Positions 37,380 to 47,468 of a DNA stretch of 64,000 bases are shown here, piece by piece (position 1 is the stretch's first letter; every line of letters begins with the position of its first letter). Location of the stretch: positions 310,001-374,000 of the forward strand of contig VRMN01000012.1 of assembly GCA_008690995.1 (NCBI GenBank), read 5' to 3'. Source of the stretch: Porphyridium purpureum (lineage: Eukaryota; Rhodophyta; Bangiophyceae; Porphyridiales; Porphyridiaceae). Made by a program: the position numbers and the translations under genes. Below the pieces are notes generated by a model, which did no database searches, was not told the origin of the DNA, and saw only the letters and a program-made list of their open reading frames with translations.

Positions 37380-38906
37380 ATGGGCTCGGCGGAGATCGCG
37401 TCGATTCTCGAGGAGCGGCTGAAGAACTACGTCGCGGACACCGGCATGGAGGAGGTCGGCAAGGTGCTCTCCATTGGCGACGGCATTGCGCGCGTGTACG
37501 GCCTGCAGTCCGTCAAGGCGGGCGAGATGGTCGAGTTTGCGTCCGGCATGAAGGGCATGGCGCTCAACCTCGAGACAGATAACGTCGGCGTCGTCGTGTT
37601 CGGCAGCGACAGAGATATCAAGGAGGGCGACATTGTGAAGCGCACCGGCTCGATCGTCGACGTCATGGCCGGCATGGGCATGGTGGGCCGCGTCGTCGAC
37701 GCGCTCGGCGACCCGATCGACGGCGCGGGCCCGATCACAAACGCGGAGCGCGTGCGCGTCGAGGTCAAGGCGCCCGGCATCATGCCCCGCATGGGCGTGC
37801 ACGAGCCCATGCAGACGGGCCTCAAGGCCGTCGACGCGCTCGTGCCCATCGGGCGCGGCCAGCGCGAGCTGATCATCGGCGATCGCCAGACGGGCAAGAC
37901 CGCCGTGGCCGTGGACACGATCATCAACCAGAAGGAGGCGTTTCTGGCGGGCGACAAGAAGAAGACGCTGTTCTGCATCTACGTGGCCATCGGCCAGAAG
38001 CGGTCCACGGTGGCTCAGATCGTCAAGACCCTGGGCGAAAAGGGCGCCATGCAGTACACCACCGTGGTCGCCGCGACGGCGTCCGACGCCGCGCCGCTGC
38101 AGTTCCTGGCGCCGTACTCGGGCTGCGCGATCGGCGAGTACTTCCGCGACAACGGCATGCACGCCGTGATTATCTATGACGATCTGTCGAAGCAGGCCGT
38201 GGCGTACCGCCAGATGTCGCTGCTGCTGCGTCGCCCGCCCGGCCGTGAGGCCTTCCCGGGGGACGTGTTCTACCTCCACTCGCGCCTGCTGGAGCGCGCC
38301 GCCAAGATGTCGGTCGCCATGGGCGGCGGCTCGCTCACCGCGCTTCCGGTGATCGAGACCCAGGCCGGAGACGTGTCGGCGTACATTCCGACCAATGTGA
38401 TTTCGATTACGGACGGCCAGATCTTCCTGGAGTCTGAACTGTTCTACAAGGGCCAGCGCCCAGCGATCAACGTGGGTCTGTCCGTGTCGCGCGTCGGCTC
38501 GGCCGCGCAACTGAAGGCCATGAAGCAGGTGTCTGGCTCGATGAAGCTGGAGCTCGCGCAGCATCGCGAGGTGGCAGCGTTTGCCCAGTTCGGTTCCGAT
38601 CTGGACGCCGCCACGCAGCAGCTGCTGAACCGCGGCGATCGTCTGAACGAGCTGCTGAAGCAGGACCAGTACGTGCCCATGCAGCCAGAAGAGATGGTTG
38701 TGCTCTTGTACGCCGGCGTGCGCGGCTTCCTCGACAAGGTGCCTGTCAAGGCGCTCGCCAAGTTTGAGACCGAATATCTCGCATACATGAAGTCGTCCAA
38801 GTCGGCGCTGCTCGAAACCATCAAGAAGGAGGGCAAGCTCACCGACCAGACCGACGGCGACATCCGCACCGCGCTGCTTTCCTTTATGGAAACGTTCCAG
38901 GCCTAA
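37380..38906 (+). CDS. ATPA: Mitochondrial F1 ATP synthase subunit alpha
   Basis: Alpha subunit of mitochondrial F1, forming the catalytic hexamer with beta. The mature protein starts near [15 protein letters not shown] and is complete (508 residues from ATG 37380). Hallmarks are [13 protein letters not shown], Walker [27 protein letters not shown], the [15 protein letters not shown] block, [15 protein letters not shown], and the alpha signature [17 protein letters not shown]. The problem is the 5' end. ATG 37380 leaves no import presequence, and the same frame upstream has no ATG before a stop at 37245. An Arg-rich presequence-like frame starts at ATG 37243 ([13 protein letters not shown]) but is one base out of register; the GC-dinucleotide run at 37362-37378 is where the frames could join. 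Nuclear-encoded here. Confidence 0.95.
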   Translation: MGSAEIASILEERLKNYVADTGMEEVGKVLSIGDGIARVYGLQSVKAGEMVEFASGMKGMALNLETDNVGVVVFGSDRDIKEGDIVKRTGSIVDVMAGMGMVGRVVDALGDPIDGAGPITNAERVRVEVKAPGIMPRMGVHEPMQTGLKAVDALVPIGRGQRELIIGDRQTGKTAVAVDTIINQKEAFLAGDKKKTLFCIYVAIGQKRSTVAQIVKTLGEKGAMQYTTVVAATASDAAPLQFLAPYSGCAIGEYFRDNGMHAVIIYDDLSKQAVAYRQMSLLLRRPPGREAFPGDVFYLHSRLLERAAKMSVAMGGGSLTALPVIETQAGDVSAYIPTNVISITDGQIFLESELFYKGQRPAINVGLSVSRVGSAAQLKAMKQVSGSMKLELAQHREVAAFAQFGSDLDAATQQLLNRGDRLNELLKQDQYVPMQPEEMVVLLYAGVRGFLDKVPVKALAKFETEYLAYMKSSKSALLETIKKEGKLTDQTDGDIRTALLSFMETFQA

Positions 38907-39152
38907 GCCAGTGATTGAAATCGGGCGGGGTCCGCACGTCGAGGCTCGCGGCGACAAGCCGTTGTTTCGTCCTTCTTTCCTGGGCGCGCCCCACAATCTG
39001 CGGCCTTTTTGTTTATCTAATCTAAAATCGGTTTCTTTCCAAGTTGAGCTTGTGTCCATCTCGTCGCGGTCGGCGTCACACGCGTGCCCGAGCGCCGACA
39101 ACGCGGGAGCGTGGATGTGCATGCCTGCGCGTCCAACTCGCCACGCCCGAAT

Positions 39153-39797
39153 ATGATCCGCACCGCGCTGCGCGCAGCGTCGTGGGTGCCCGTGGGCGTC
39201 ATGTTCGGCACGATGTTTGGCACGGTGCAGCCCGTGCACGGACACAGCATGGCCGGCACGTTCGAGCCGCACTCAGATTTGGTGCTGGTGAACCGGTTTG
39301 CGTTCCGGAGCCAGCGCGCGCCGCTGCAGCGCGGGGAGGTGGTCGTGATGACAGACCCGCAGGATCCTCGAGCCTCCATTGTCAAGCGCGTGGTGGGGTT
39401 GCCAGCGGACGAGATTGTGCTGCGGGACGAGGACGACGACAACGACGAAGACGATGACAACGACGCCCTGTCGGCGCGAAACGCAGACAGGCCACCCACC
39501 AGGATCGACGATGACGAGTCGTTTGTGATCTCGCAAGCAAACGCAAGCCGATTGTACGAGGTGCCGCGCGGCTGCATGTGGGTCGAGGGCGACAACAAGC
39601 GTGCCTCTGTAGACAGCCGGCGATTTGGCGCCATACCACAGGCACTCCTGCAGGGTCGTGTCGAGGCCATTGTGTGGCCACCGTCCAGAATGAAATGGCT
39701 CTCGGCCGAGCCGGACCTCAGCCGTGTCGTCATCTCTGAAGTTGGCCTCTTTGTTCCTCTGACCGACGCAAAGCATACGGGTCCAAGTTCACAGTGA
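39153..39797 (+). CDS. IMP2: Mitochondrial inner membrane protease subunit 2 (S26 peptidase)
   Basis: Signal-peptidase-type protease that trims sorting signals of intermembrane-space proteins. 214 residues from ATG 39153. A hydrophobic N-terminal segment (ALRAASWVPVGVMFGTMFGTV) is followed by GHSMAGTF, carrying the catalytic Ser, then DLVLVNRF and RGEVVVMTDPQDP. IVKRVVGLPADEI carries the catalytic Lys. The C-terminal box VPRGCMWVEGDN, DSRRFGAIPQALLQGRVEAIVWPPSR is diagnostic of the IMP2/IMMP2L branch. An acidic insert of about 30 residues (poly Asp/Asn) separates the Lys box from the VPRG box, longer than in yeast or human. It follows the ATP synthase alpha gene by about 250 bp. Confidence 0.9.
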   Translation: MIRTALRAASWVPVGVMFGTMFGTVQPVHGHSMAGTFEPHSDLVLVNRFAFRSQRAPLQRGEVVVMTDPQDPRASIVKRVVGLPADEIVLRDEDDDNDEDDDNDALSARNADRPPTRIDDDESFVISQANASRLYEVPRGCMWVEGDNKRASVDSRRFGAIPQALLQGRVEAIVWPPSRMKWLSAEPDLSRVVISEVGLFVPLTDAKHTGPSSQ

Positions 39798-39938
39798 GAC
39801 CGGGCGCGGAGAGTGAATACGAACTAGTATGCGAGCATGCGTGCGCACGTGCTGGACAGCAAGGTCTGTGCAGGCGGAGATCAGCACCGTCGATGAGCAA
39901 AAGTTAGTCACTGTATTTTCAACAAGTCTTTGTACAAT

Positions 39939-42137
39939 CTACGTCGTGGTGGTATACTTGCTCGACGGGTTGCTGATACTGACTGTGAGGTCATATTGAG
40001 AGTCCGCCTGCCCGCCTCCATTCACATCAATGGAGTTGAAGCGAAGCGAAGAAGTGAGTTCCGTGCGCACACGCGACGTGGACAATGCGTCCGGATGAGC
40101 TTCTTCGTCTGCACCAGCTCCGGGAACTCCGCCGTCAGCCGCGCTCGATGCATTCAGCGAAGATGTGACAAGATTAGCCGTGGGCATATGGCCAAAGTTT
40201 TGGTCCAAGCGCTCGTCGTCCGCCACAACGTCCTTTTCAGAAGCATGCGCGGACTCGTCCATATAGTCGAGCATGCGCGAAAAGTTCTTCATACCTTCGA
40301 TTTTCTTCTCCCGCTTTTTGTACCGCGGCATATGGAGCACAGGCGCTTTGTCAAGCACGCGGTACCCGAGTCCGTCATTCAGCACCAACGCCGCTTGATC
40401 ACGTTGCTCCTGTTGCCTTCGTATTTCACCCTGGCGACCAAGCATATCAATCACCTGGAACTCTGACGCTAGTTCGTGTAATTTCCTTGCACGCTGCTGC
40501 CGTGAATTCACGGCCATGCCTTCGCGCTTTGCCAAAAACCACTCGCCGCTGACGGGATCTTGTGAAAGGTAAAGTGAGCCGTCGTTTGCCACAGAGAACG
40601 TCTCTGTGCGCCCAGAGTCAACGCGCTTTTCGCCGTGGTGTCCGGCTTCCTCTATATGATGCACATACTCGAGCGCTTGCGCCACTTCCGCTTGCGTGAA
40701 ACCACAGCCCTTTGCCGCTGCCTCCTCGCGCAGCACGGGCAGCTTTCCGGTCGATTTTCGGACGGCCGCCGTGCCCTTGGAGCCCGACGCCGACTTTGGC
40801 GATTCTGGCGACAAAGCGCCCGACCCTGAAGACTCAGAAAGCAAGTAAGCAGCTGCGGCTTCGGCCAAGGGGCGAGGCGAGCGGGGCGAACGAGGCGAGC
40901 GAGGCGAGCGAGGCGACACTGCGCGCGCGACAGCCGCCACGGCTTCCTGTTCACCGCTTGGAGCCGCTGTGGCTACGACAGCTTGCGATGAGCTGTGAGG
41001 GGGACGGGACGCGCGCGCCACCTGGTTTTTGAGCGCTTCGAATACCGACTTGATGTGCAGAGGCGATGTGGTCCCGCCCCGAGACCCAGGCTCGGGCGAG
41101 CGGCACCCACTCGACTGCATCCCTTCGCTGCTCCCGCCGCGCGAGCTCGTCCGGTTCGTGAGACTTCCTCGTGTTGAGTGCCTGCCGGGCGAAAACGGCG
41201 AGCTCTGCCGCCGCCACGGAGACAGTAGCGGTGTCTTAGACCCGCCGGCGCTGGTCGTGCCTCTGTCTGCAGAAGCGCCTGGACCGGACATTTCTCGGTC
41301 CGAGCTTTCGAGCGTCAGGGCAGAAACGGCCTTTTCACCGTGCCCTAATCGGCCGCTGTCGAGTGACCATGGCCCCGTGTGTCCTGTCCATTGCTCTGTC
41401 TGCGGCTGTGCCTGAAGATGGCTGTGGTGATTCTTGTTGCCGCCCAAACTGAGACTGGGAATGCCGGTATGCTGGAAGAAGCGCGCCGTTTTGGAAGTCT
41501 TCGGTGAGTTTGGCGATAAGGCGGGCGAGTTTGCAGTGACGCCGCGCGGCGTCAACACTGGACTGGCCGGCTGCACAGCATACTCGCCCGCAGTTGTTCG
41601 CGGCGAGCTGCGCGGCGCGTTCGACAGCGCTCCCGGTGGTCCCGGAGCGGAGCCAACCTGGATTTCATGTTGTGTTGCGGCCCTCTCCTCCTCTGCTGGC
41701 GCATTCTGCGACGGTGCCGGTTGCTGTTGGACCTGCGAACCCTGCCCGTGTCCGCGCGGTGAAAAAAGGTTCTTCCAATTCTCAACAACCGTGCTCCCCG
41801 CCGTACCGGCGCCCAAAGACTTTTTCTTCTCCATCCCGCGTGGCGACTGCGCATGATGGTGATGGTGTTGTTGTTGAGGCGCGGGCGCTGACCCTGCCGC
41901 GCCGGCAGCCCGCTCCTTATGTCTCTCTGCGCTTGAGCCTCTGCGAGGCGACTTGATATGTGAACCCGGCGGCGCATTAGAGTTCCCCCGCGGCGACTGG
42001 ACTTTTACACCCCACACCGAGGGTTTTTTCTTTGGCCGCGCGGATACCGAAGGCGTTGCCGTCGAGCCCGTGCTGCTATTCGTATTTGTCCGCGGCGACG
42101 CAGGCGTCGTTCTCGCGGCGGTCGTACTCGCTTCCAT
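39939..42137 (-). CDS. Disordered protein with repeated SPRG/SPRS motifs, unknown function
   Basis: A 732-residue product from ATG 42137 (the frame opens upstream at TTG). The first 470 residues are low-complexity Ser/Pro/Arg/Gly/Ala with many SPRG, SPRR and SPRS motifs, a tandem (SPR)n run near residue 425 and a His/Gln run; these look like proline-directed kinase sites. The C-terminal 250 residues are more ordered: FTQAEVAQALEYVHHIEEAG, SVANDGSLYLSQDPVSGEWFLAKREG, a helical RARKLHELASEF-VIDML segment with RRQQEQRDQAAL, a basic MPRYKKREKKIEGMKNF and a DYMDESAHASEKD block. No family recognised. It converges on IMP2 with about 140 bp between stops. A cytoskeletal or signalling scaffold is a guess only. 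Confidence 0.7.
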   Translation of the reverse strand: MEASTTAARTTPASPRTNTNSSTGSTATPSVSARPKKKPSVWGVKVQSPRGNSNAPPGSHIKSPRRGSSAERHKERAAGAAGSAPAPQQQHHHHHAQSPRGMEKKKSLGAGTAGSTVVENWKNLFSPRGHGQGSQVQQQPAPSQNAPAEEERAATQHEIQVGSAPGPPGALSNAPRSSPRTTAGEYAVQPASPVLTPRGVTANSPALSPNSPKTSKTARFFQHTGIPSLSLGGNKNHHSHLQAQPQTEQWTGHTGPWSLDSGRLGHGEKAVSALTLESSDREMSGPGASADRGTTSAGGSKTPLLSPWRRQSSPFSPGRHSTRGSLTNRTSSRGGSSEGMQSSGCRSPEPGSRGGTTSPLHIKSVFEALKNQVARASRPPHSSSQAVVATAAPSGEQEAVAAVARAVSPRSPRSPRSPRSPRPLAEAAAAYLLSESSGSGALSPESPKSASGSKGTAAVRKSTGKLPVLREEAAAKGCGFTQAEVAQALEYVHHIEEAGHHGEKRVDSGRTETFSVANDGSLYLSQDPVSGEWFLAKREGMAVNSRQQRARKLHELASEFQVIDMLGRQGEIRRQQEQRDQAALVLNDGLGYRVLDKAPVLHMPRYKKREKKIEGMKNFSRMLDYMDESAHASEKDVVADDERLDQNFGHMPTANLVTSSLNASSAADGGVPGAGADEEAHPDALSTSRVRTELTSSLRFNSIDVNGGGQADSQYDLTVSISNPSSKYTTTT

Positions 42138-42857
42138 GGCATCCGTTGTCCGCGTGAACCCCCCAACGCTTCCCAACTATGTCCGCCGCAATCCGTCCGT
42201 TAAACCCCCCGCCCTTACCATCCAGCACGCCACGGCGCGCGTTGCCCCGCGGCTACCGCACCTCTTTTTGTCCGCCACTCGTCGTCACGCTCGCTCGACC
42301 TGACCACACCCCAACCCGAAACCCACCTCTTCCTTTTCTCTCCGCGACCCCGTTGTCCGCTCCTCTGACCAGGCGAACCACACGCACACCCGCGCTCGCT
42401 CCACGCGCAGTCAACGCACCAGTGCTTTTCCACGCGCGTCACTGCTGCGCTCGCGCTCCGTACCGCCTCACGCTTCTTCTCGCCCTCAACCACGACGCTT
42501 TGGCTCGCGTCAATCTCTGCCTCCACACCACCACCACGTGCGTTGACCGCTTTGTCCGACTCGGCACACCGACACCTCGAGAGAAAGAGAGAGAGAGCGG
42601 CACAGAGAAAGAGACGGAGAGGCAAGGAGAGGCACAAGGGAAGGAGTGCGAGAGAGAGAGAGAGAGGCAGAGAGCGGGAGCGTCAGCGACACAGTGCTCT
42701 CCGACTATCAACACAATCTCGCGCTTTGCGTGAGGCACAAGCGCGCTGACCTTCCTTGTGCTGACCTTCCCCTCGCCCGACTCTTGTTCCTTCCCGTCCT
42801 GCTCATCACACACCACGTGTGCGCGTACAGCTGCTCACTCGTTCCACGCACGCTGAA
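42138..42857. other. Intergenic, purine-rich upstream of minisatellite
   Basis: About 720 bp without a supported gene. It has a C-rich part with CACACC words (42240-42540) and a (GAGA)n-like stretch at 42578-42672. It should contain the promoter of the leftward SPRG-protein gene near its left edge. Confidence 0.45.
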
Positions 42858-43088
42858 CACCCACTGGACACCCACCGAACACCCACTGGACACACACTGG
42901 ACACCCACTGGACACCCACTGGACACCCACTGGACACACACTGGACACACACTGGACACACACTGGACACACACTGGACACCCACTGGACACCCACTGGA
43001 CACCCACTGGACACACACTGGACACACACTGGACACACACTGGACACCCACTGGACACCCACTGGACACACACTGGACACCCACTGGA
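42858..43088 (+). repeat. 11-bp minisatellite, 21 units
   Basis: Exactly 21 units of CACMCACTGGA (M = C or A), 231 bp with no length change; only the second unit carries extra substitutions (ACCGAA). Using the variable base as code, the units read CCCACCCAAAACCCAAACCAC, so blocks of like units alternate. Because 11 is not a multiple of 3, the array is open in several frames and produces long THTGHPLD-type open frames that are not genes. Confidence 0.97.
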
Positions 43089-44518
43089 CACGCACGGAAT
43101 TCTTGAGGATGTTGGTGGGCGCAGGAGCTAGGAGAGTACGAAACAGCCAGACACACTCGGAGAGCACAGCAGAGGTTGAACGTGCAGTGTTTGCACCTCG
43201 CGGTGGCCTTCGGCATTTGCCGTGGTCACGCTCTGCATCGAACGGTGCGAGCGGCTTGTATTTCGTTAGTCAGCCAACGCCTCCTGCGCTCTTGTGCGGT
43301 CTACCGACACGCAAGGCGCACACACGAGTCGCCGTTCTCAATCTGTCGCCGTTACCAATTGATCAGTCTACCAGTGGACAGAGGAGACGAGTTTGTCATT
43401 GGAGGAGGCGTTACGAGGAATGGCACGTGGGCGCGTGTGGTCGAAGAATTCGGTTAGGGAAATGTGCGTCTCGTTCACTTTACGAATGGATGTGGCCGAG
43501 AGAGATCGTAATGGTACGGCTGTTTCGGCACGCAGCAAGTAGGTTGCGCACCGTCAGGAGCTGCCGCCGTTCGCCGATGGCCATGAACGCTTGCGCAGCC
43601 AAACTGGTCTCTACCGTCATGGGAGAAGAAAAAGTCCAGATTCCACGGGACTCCCACTTTTTTCACGATCCATGTTCAGGTTTGTGCGCGTAGCAGAAAT
43701 TTAGCCCAAGACCGCACAGCGGAGCGAGCGATGTTGCGCGCCCAGATTAGCGACATGCGGAGGAAGAGGACGCACGCGTTACAATGTGCTCTTTATATTC
43801 CGGAACAAAGGCCAAGGTAGGTGAGAGCGCTTTCTGCCATTGGGGGTTGGGCTCTGCGTGCTGCGCGGAACTGGCTCCACCACCAGATGGACGAGGTGAC
43901 GCAGCCATCCACATTCCTTTGTCATCTGTCATATAATGGCAGAACGGCGTTATTTCGATAGATTGGTAATGCACGACACGTGTACAGTAGCTGTACTTGG
44001 ACCGTTTCAGACCATGAAACGCCGCGCGCGCGAAATCGCAGCTGTGCAAAACGGCTAAACGGTTTAATACTAAAACACCCTCGTTTTATCAGAAGCATAA
44101 CTGTACTCCGTGCTGTACTTTATGGTTTCCGGTTGAAACCGCGCGTGCGAAAGCATGAAAGCTTGTGCGGGAGCGAATGCGCGCTACACAGAAGAGCGTG
44201 TGTGGCACGACCGCGCGTCCGGTACGGAAAGGTTGCGCACGGCGTTCCCGCAAGGATACACTACGTCTCACCGAACAGCTCTCTCTCTCTTTCTCTTTGT
44301 CTCTGACTTTCTCTCTGTCTCTCTTTCTCTCTTCGAATCTCGAGGACGCATCGACGGAGATCCGGGGAAAACGGACAAGCGCCGTGTGAAAGACACACCA
44401 CCGAGAAAATGAAACTGGCAGTTGGTTTGTCGAGCAATTGAGCACGTGGAGAAAGGGAGACGGCGGTCGTTCGGCTCATTAGACTGGCGGGTATGGGACT
44501 GGAAAGGCACTCGACACT
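43089..44518. other. Intergenic before the family X polymerase
   Basis: About 1.4 kb with no recognised gene. GTACAG/TGTAC words occur at 43980-44000 and 44098-44120, AAACGGTTTAA-type sequence at 44050-44075, and a CT-rich run (44280-44335). Open frames lack ATG starts or domains. Confidence 0.45.
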
Positions 44519-46957
44519 ATGAGAAGACGCCGTCTCGAGGCCATACTGGCGCATTTTATGGACATGGATGGCGCCGCGAAAGACAAGGACGCAGCATCGA
44601 TATCGCGTGAAATGGTCGACGATGTGGTGCGGGAGGCCGAGCACGTTGTGGCAGCTGTGTGTGAGCGGTCGCATGCAGACTTTAGCTCTGAGAGTGGGGC
44701 AGCCACAGCGTCACTGCCGCGTGTAAATATCAACCTGGACCTTCCGGATGACATGAGGCGGTGCGAATGCGTCCTCATGGTAATGGCGTTGACTGCATCC
44801 GTGAAAATGAGTATGTGCAAATACACACATGCACATGCGAAGGCGCAAAGTGTCGAGCCGAAAGAAAGCGAAAATCGAAAAGACTTGCAAGTAGCGGCAT
44901 CGAAAAAGAGACGCGGAGACTCACGTGCCGTAGAACCCTTGAATACTTTTGTCTTCCAGCACCTAGATCACATTGGCCGCACCGCTGGAACTTTTGGTAC
45001 GCTACATGTGCCGCATCCGAGCGAATCGCGCGTTACGGATCCTCGTGCAAAGCCCAACCTTTGGCATCCACACGGCCTGCGCAAGATGGCAGCCGCCGTC
45101 CTGCTATGTTTTTCTAGGTGTCAAAACGACGAGGAAGCGGAAAATATTGCATACCCAGACATCAAGAAGCGGCGAGTGGACATTGAACCCACGTGTGCTG
45201 CAAGCGTATGTGGTGAATCGTGTGCCTTGAGAAAGACATCCAAGGGCTACGCCAAATTGACTTTGCGCCTGTTCAAGAATCTCTCCGCTCTAGCCAAAAC
45301 GTACAACGAGGTATTCTTGCCTGCTCTGGCAGATGCCGCCACTCCTGCTGCCGGCGCAATGCTTTTGACTCCACTGGAAAAACGGAATGTAGCTACGATG
45401 CATATCTGTGTTCTCGAAGGCGGAGAAAATGACGGCCATCTGATCAGCATGAAGAGCAAGAAGATGCTGGACAACAGGCTGGTACAAGCTGGCTGCAGAG
45501 TGATTCAGCCCGAACAACTCTGCGATTTCGATTGGGTTGCGCATCAAGTTCAGCAGGATGACACGTGCATGGTGATTGTGTGTGCGTCCTGCGCTGTGGT
45601 CGATGCGTATTTGGGACTTGATCGGCGCGAAAAGCTCTGCGCGCTCGGGGTTTCAGTGAGGCGGTCTGATTGGCTTATTGACGTTCTTGAAAACGGCGGC
45701 AGACCCGTTCCAGGTTATGTAGAATTGGTGGACGAGGAGTCATGCACACCTGAAGACGTGTCCAGAAGCAAGCACTCAAAAGCACAGCTGCTCCTCGACA
45801 GTGACGAGGCCTGCGGGCAGTCCGAGATGATGGTTGAGCTTGATGAGCTGTTGCTGAAGCGGCTTCATGCCGTGTTCTCTCGCCTTTCGTCAATCTACGA
45901 GATTTTGGACGCCAGTCCCAACGACACGTATCGAGCCAGGCACTACAAGCAGATGAGCTTGATGGTGGAGCAATGTCTGGCATCTGTGGAAAAGAGCGCC
46001 AGCGGCGTGGTTTCATTGGAACAGTTGAGCCGGCACACGCGGAGTCGCGGGGGATTGACACTAAAGGAGTTGGATGAGATCAGAGAGATTGTCCAAACGG
46101 ATACCTGCTCACGACTGCAGGAGCTGGAGCACAAGAATGGCGCGATGATCGCGAGTTTGGAAGGGCTGGAAAAGATCCACGGCGTTGGTGCAGGAGTGGC
46201 CAAGCTATGGTACCGCCAGGGCATACGCACGGTGGGAGACGTGCGCGAGCGGCTAGGCTCACTCAATTTGTCGTCGGCTCAGAGAATTGGCCTGAGCTAC
46301 TATGAGGAGCTTTGCATTCGCATTCCTCGCGAAGAAGTTGCTGAAATTGAGGCGGTTGTGAGGCAGGCCGTGGCGGTCGTGTCAGATCATCAGCTCCATG
46401 CAGCGGCGTGCGGAAGCTACCGTCGTGGCGAGCAGAGCTGTGGGGACGTAGACGTGCTGATTAGCGGCACAAATGGCCACGCGCATGGCTTTTTGCAACG
46501 TCTTGTTGAGCACTTGAAACAAACTGGATTTCTCGTGGAGACACTGCAGAAAGTGACGGCAGAGCACGAAGGGCACGACAAGACGCGCCTCGAAAAGTGG
46601 TTCGGCATCTGCCGTCTGCCTTTTGCAAAGTCAAGCTCGGTGCCAGGAGCCCCTATACGGTGCATAGCGCGGCGCTTAGACTTGTTTGTGGTCAGCAACG
46701 AAGTACTTCCATACGCGCAGCTGTATTTGACAGGCGACACACATTTTAATCGTGGTTTGCGCCTACTCGCCAAGCGCAAGTACGGTCTGCGGCTCGGCAA
46801 CACGGGCATGTGGCGCGTGACTCATGACCGACGGGGCAACGCTATCTCGCGCGGCCCATGCGTTCCTGCTTGCTCTGAAGCGGACGTTTTGCGTGAACTT
46901 GGGCTCGACTTTGTTCCACCGACAGACCGCATTGGCTGGCGCTCGGGCCCGACTTGA
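44519..46957 (+). CDS. Family X DNA polymerase with BRCT domain (Pol lambda/Pol4 type)
   Basis: Repair polymerase for gap filling and end joining. The 812-residue product has an unusually long, uncharacterised N-terminal region (about 1-280) with a basic SKKRRGD stretch. The BRCT domain is at about 288-400 (MHICVLEGGENDGHLISMKS ... VSVRRSDWLIDVLENG). The polymerase core is at about 440-810: an eight-kilodalton-like part, LEGLEKIHGVGAGVAKLWY (helix-hairpin-helix), GSYRRGEQSCGDVDVLI carrying the two metal-binding Asp residues, RRLDLFVV with the third Asp, and the YLTGDTHFNRGLRLLAKRKYG nucleotide-binding loop (cut here). A BRCT N-terminus places it with lambda, mu, TdT and Pol4 rather than beta. 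It converges on the PTPS-like gene. Confidence 0.9.
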   Translation: MRRRRLEAILAHFMDMDGAAKDKDAASISREMVDDVVREAEHVVAAVCERSHADFSSESGAATASLPRVNINLDLPDDMRRCECVLMVMALTASVKMSMCKYTHAHAKAQSVEPKESENRKDLQVAASKKRRGDSRAVEPLNTFVFQHLDHIGRTAGTFGTLHVPHPSESRVTDPRAKPNLWHPHGLRKMAAAVLLCFSRCQNDEEAENIAYPDIKKRRVDIEPTCAASVCGESCALRKTSKGYAKLTLRLFKNLSALAKTYNEVFLPALADAATPAAGAMLLTPLEKRNVATMHICVLEGGENDGHLISMKSKKMLDNRLVQAGCRVIQPEQLCDFDWVAHQVQQDDTCMVIVCASCAVVDAYLGLDRREKLCALGVSVRRSDWLIDVLENGGRPVPGYVELVDEESCTPEDVSRSKHSKAQLLLDSDEACGQSEMMVELDELLLKRLHAVFSRLSSIYEILDASPNDTYRARHYKQMSLMVEQCLASVEKSASGVVSLEQLSRHTRSRGGLTLKELDEIREIVQTDTCSRLQELEHKNGAMIASLEGLEKIHGVGAGVAKLWYRQGIRTVGDVRERLGSLNLSSAQRIGLSYYEELCIRIPREEVAEIEAVVRQAVAVVSDHQLHAAACGSYRRGEQSCGDVDVLISGTNGHAHGFLQRLVEHLKQTGFLVETLQKVTAEHEGHDKTRLEKWFGICRLPFAKSSSVPGAPIRCIARRLDLFVVSNEVLPYAQLYLTGDTHFNRGLRLLAKRKYGLRLGNTGMWRVTHDRRGNAISRGPCVPACSEADVLRELGLDFVPPTDRIGWRSGPT

Positions 46958-47081
46958 CCGATCAAGATTACGTGGTGCAATTCGAGACCGTCGCTTGCGA
47001 GTCGGTGCTCAGCTCGCCTTTAATGGTGAGAGATGCAGGGAATGGGGATAGCGTACGTATATTTTTATTTTTTTTATTTAT

Positions 47082-47468
47082 TCAGGAGCAAGGGCCGGTG
47101 TACGAGGCCCACGCCTTGTGACTCTCGTGTAAAGTAACTTTGATGGTGCCGCTAAACTTGCCTTTGAACGCGGCAGCCATATCCTTCTGGATCTGCATGC
47201 ACATGAACTCTGTGGTTGTATTTACCCCCTTGAACTGGGGTAGCTCATCCAGATTCTTATAATTGTATGCCTGCAGACACTTTCCGAGCGCATCGAGTGC
47301 CTCGCCAATGTCGACGACCCAATTGCACCCATCCACGAGTTTATCTGTGCCAAACTCGCAATCGACAGTATACGTCGCGCCGTGCATATTCTGCGCAGGC
47401 CCAAACTCGGCGCCGGAGAACGAATGCGCGATCATGATCGAGTCGCGCACACCCAGCGTAAACGCCAT
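47082..47468 (-). CDS. 6-pyruvoyl-tetrahydropterin synthase (PTPS/QueD)-like protein
   Basis: A 128-residue T-fold protein from ATG 47468 (GTG 13 codons upstream). MAFTLGVRDSIMIAHSF opens like PTPS, followed by FGPAQNMHGATYTVDCEF, VVDIGEALDALGKCL, the conserved YNYKNLDELPQF and NTTTEF segments, and LHESHKAWASY at the C-terminus. PTPS uses three zinc His residues, two of them in HGHNY; here that box reads HGATY, so one His ligand is missing. I recall that a diverged branch of bacterial and algal proteins has this HGATY form; its substrate is unsettled. Role in pterin or queuosine-like synthesis is therefore uncertain. Upstream GTAAGT near 47616 and CAG near 47505 could frame a 5' UTR intron. 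Confidence 0.75.
   Translation of the reverse strand: MAFTLGVRDSIMIAHSFSGAEFGPAQNMHGATYTVDCEFGTDKLVDGCNWVVDIGEALDALGKCLQAYNYKNLDELPQFKGVNTTTEFMCMQIQKDMAAAFKGKFSGTIKVTLHESHKAWASYTGPCS

Noticed and set aside
36918-39272. 784-codon open frame antisense to ATP synthase alpha
   Set aside because: His/Arg/Leu/Val-rich reflection of the alpha subunit sequence; no independent evidence.
42646-43216. Several THTGHPLD- and VSSGCPVCVQ-type open frames
   Set aside because: Produced by the 11-bp minisatellite, which lacks stops in most frames; composition is purely repeat-derived.
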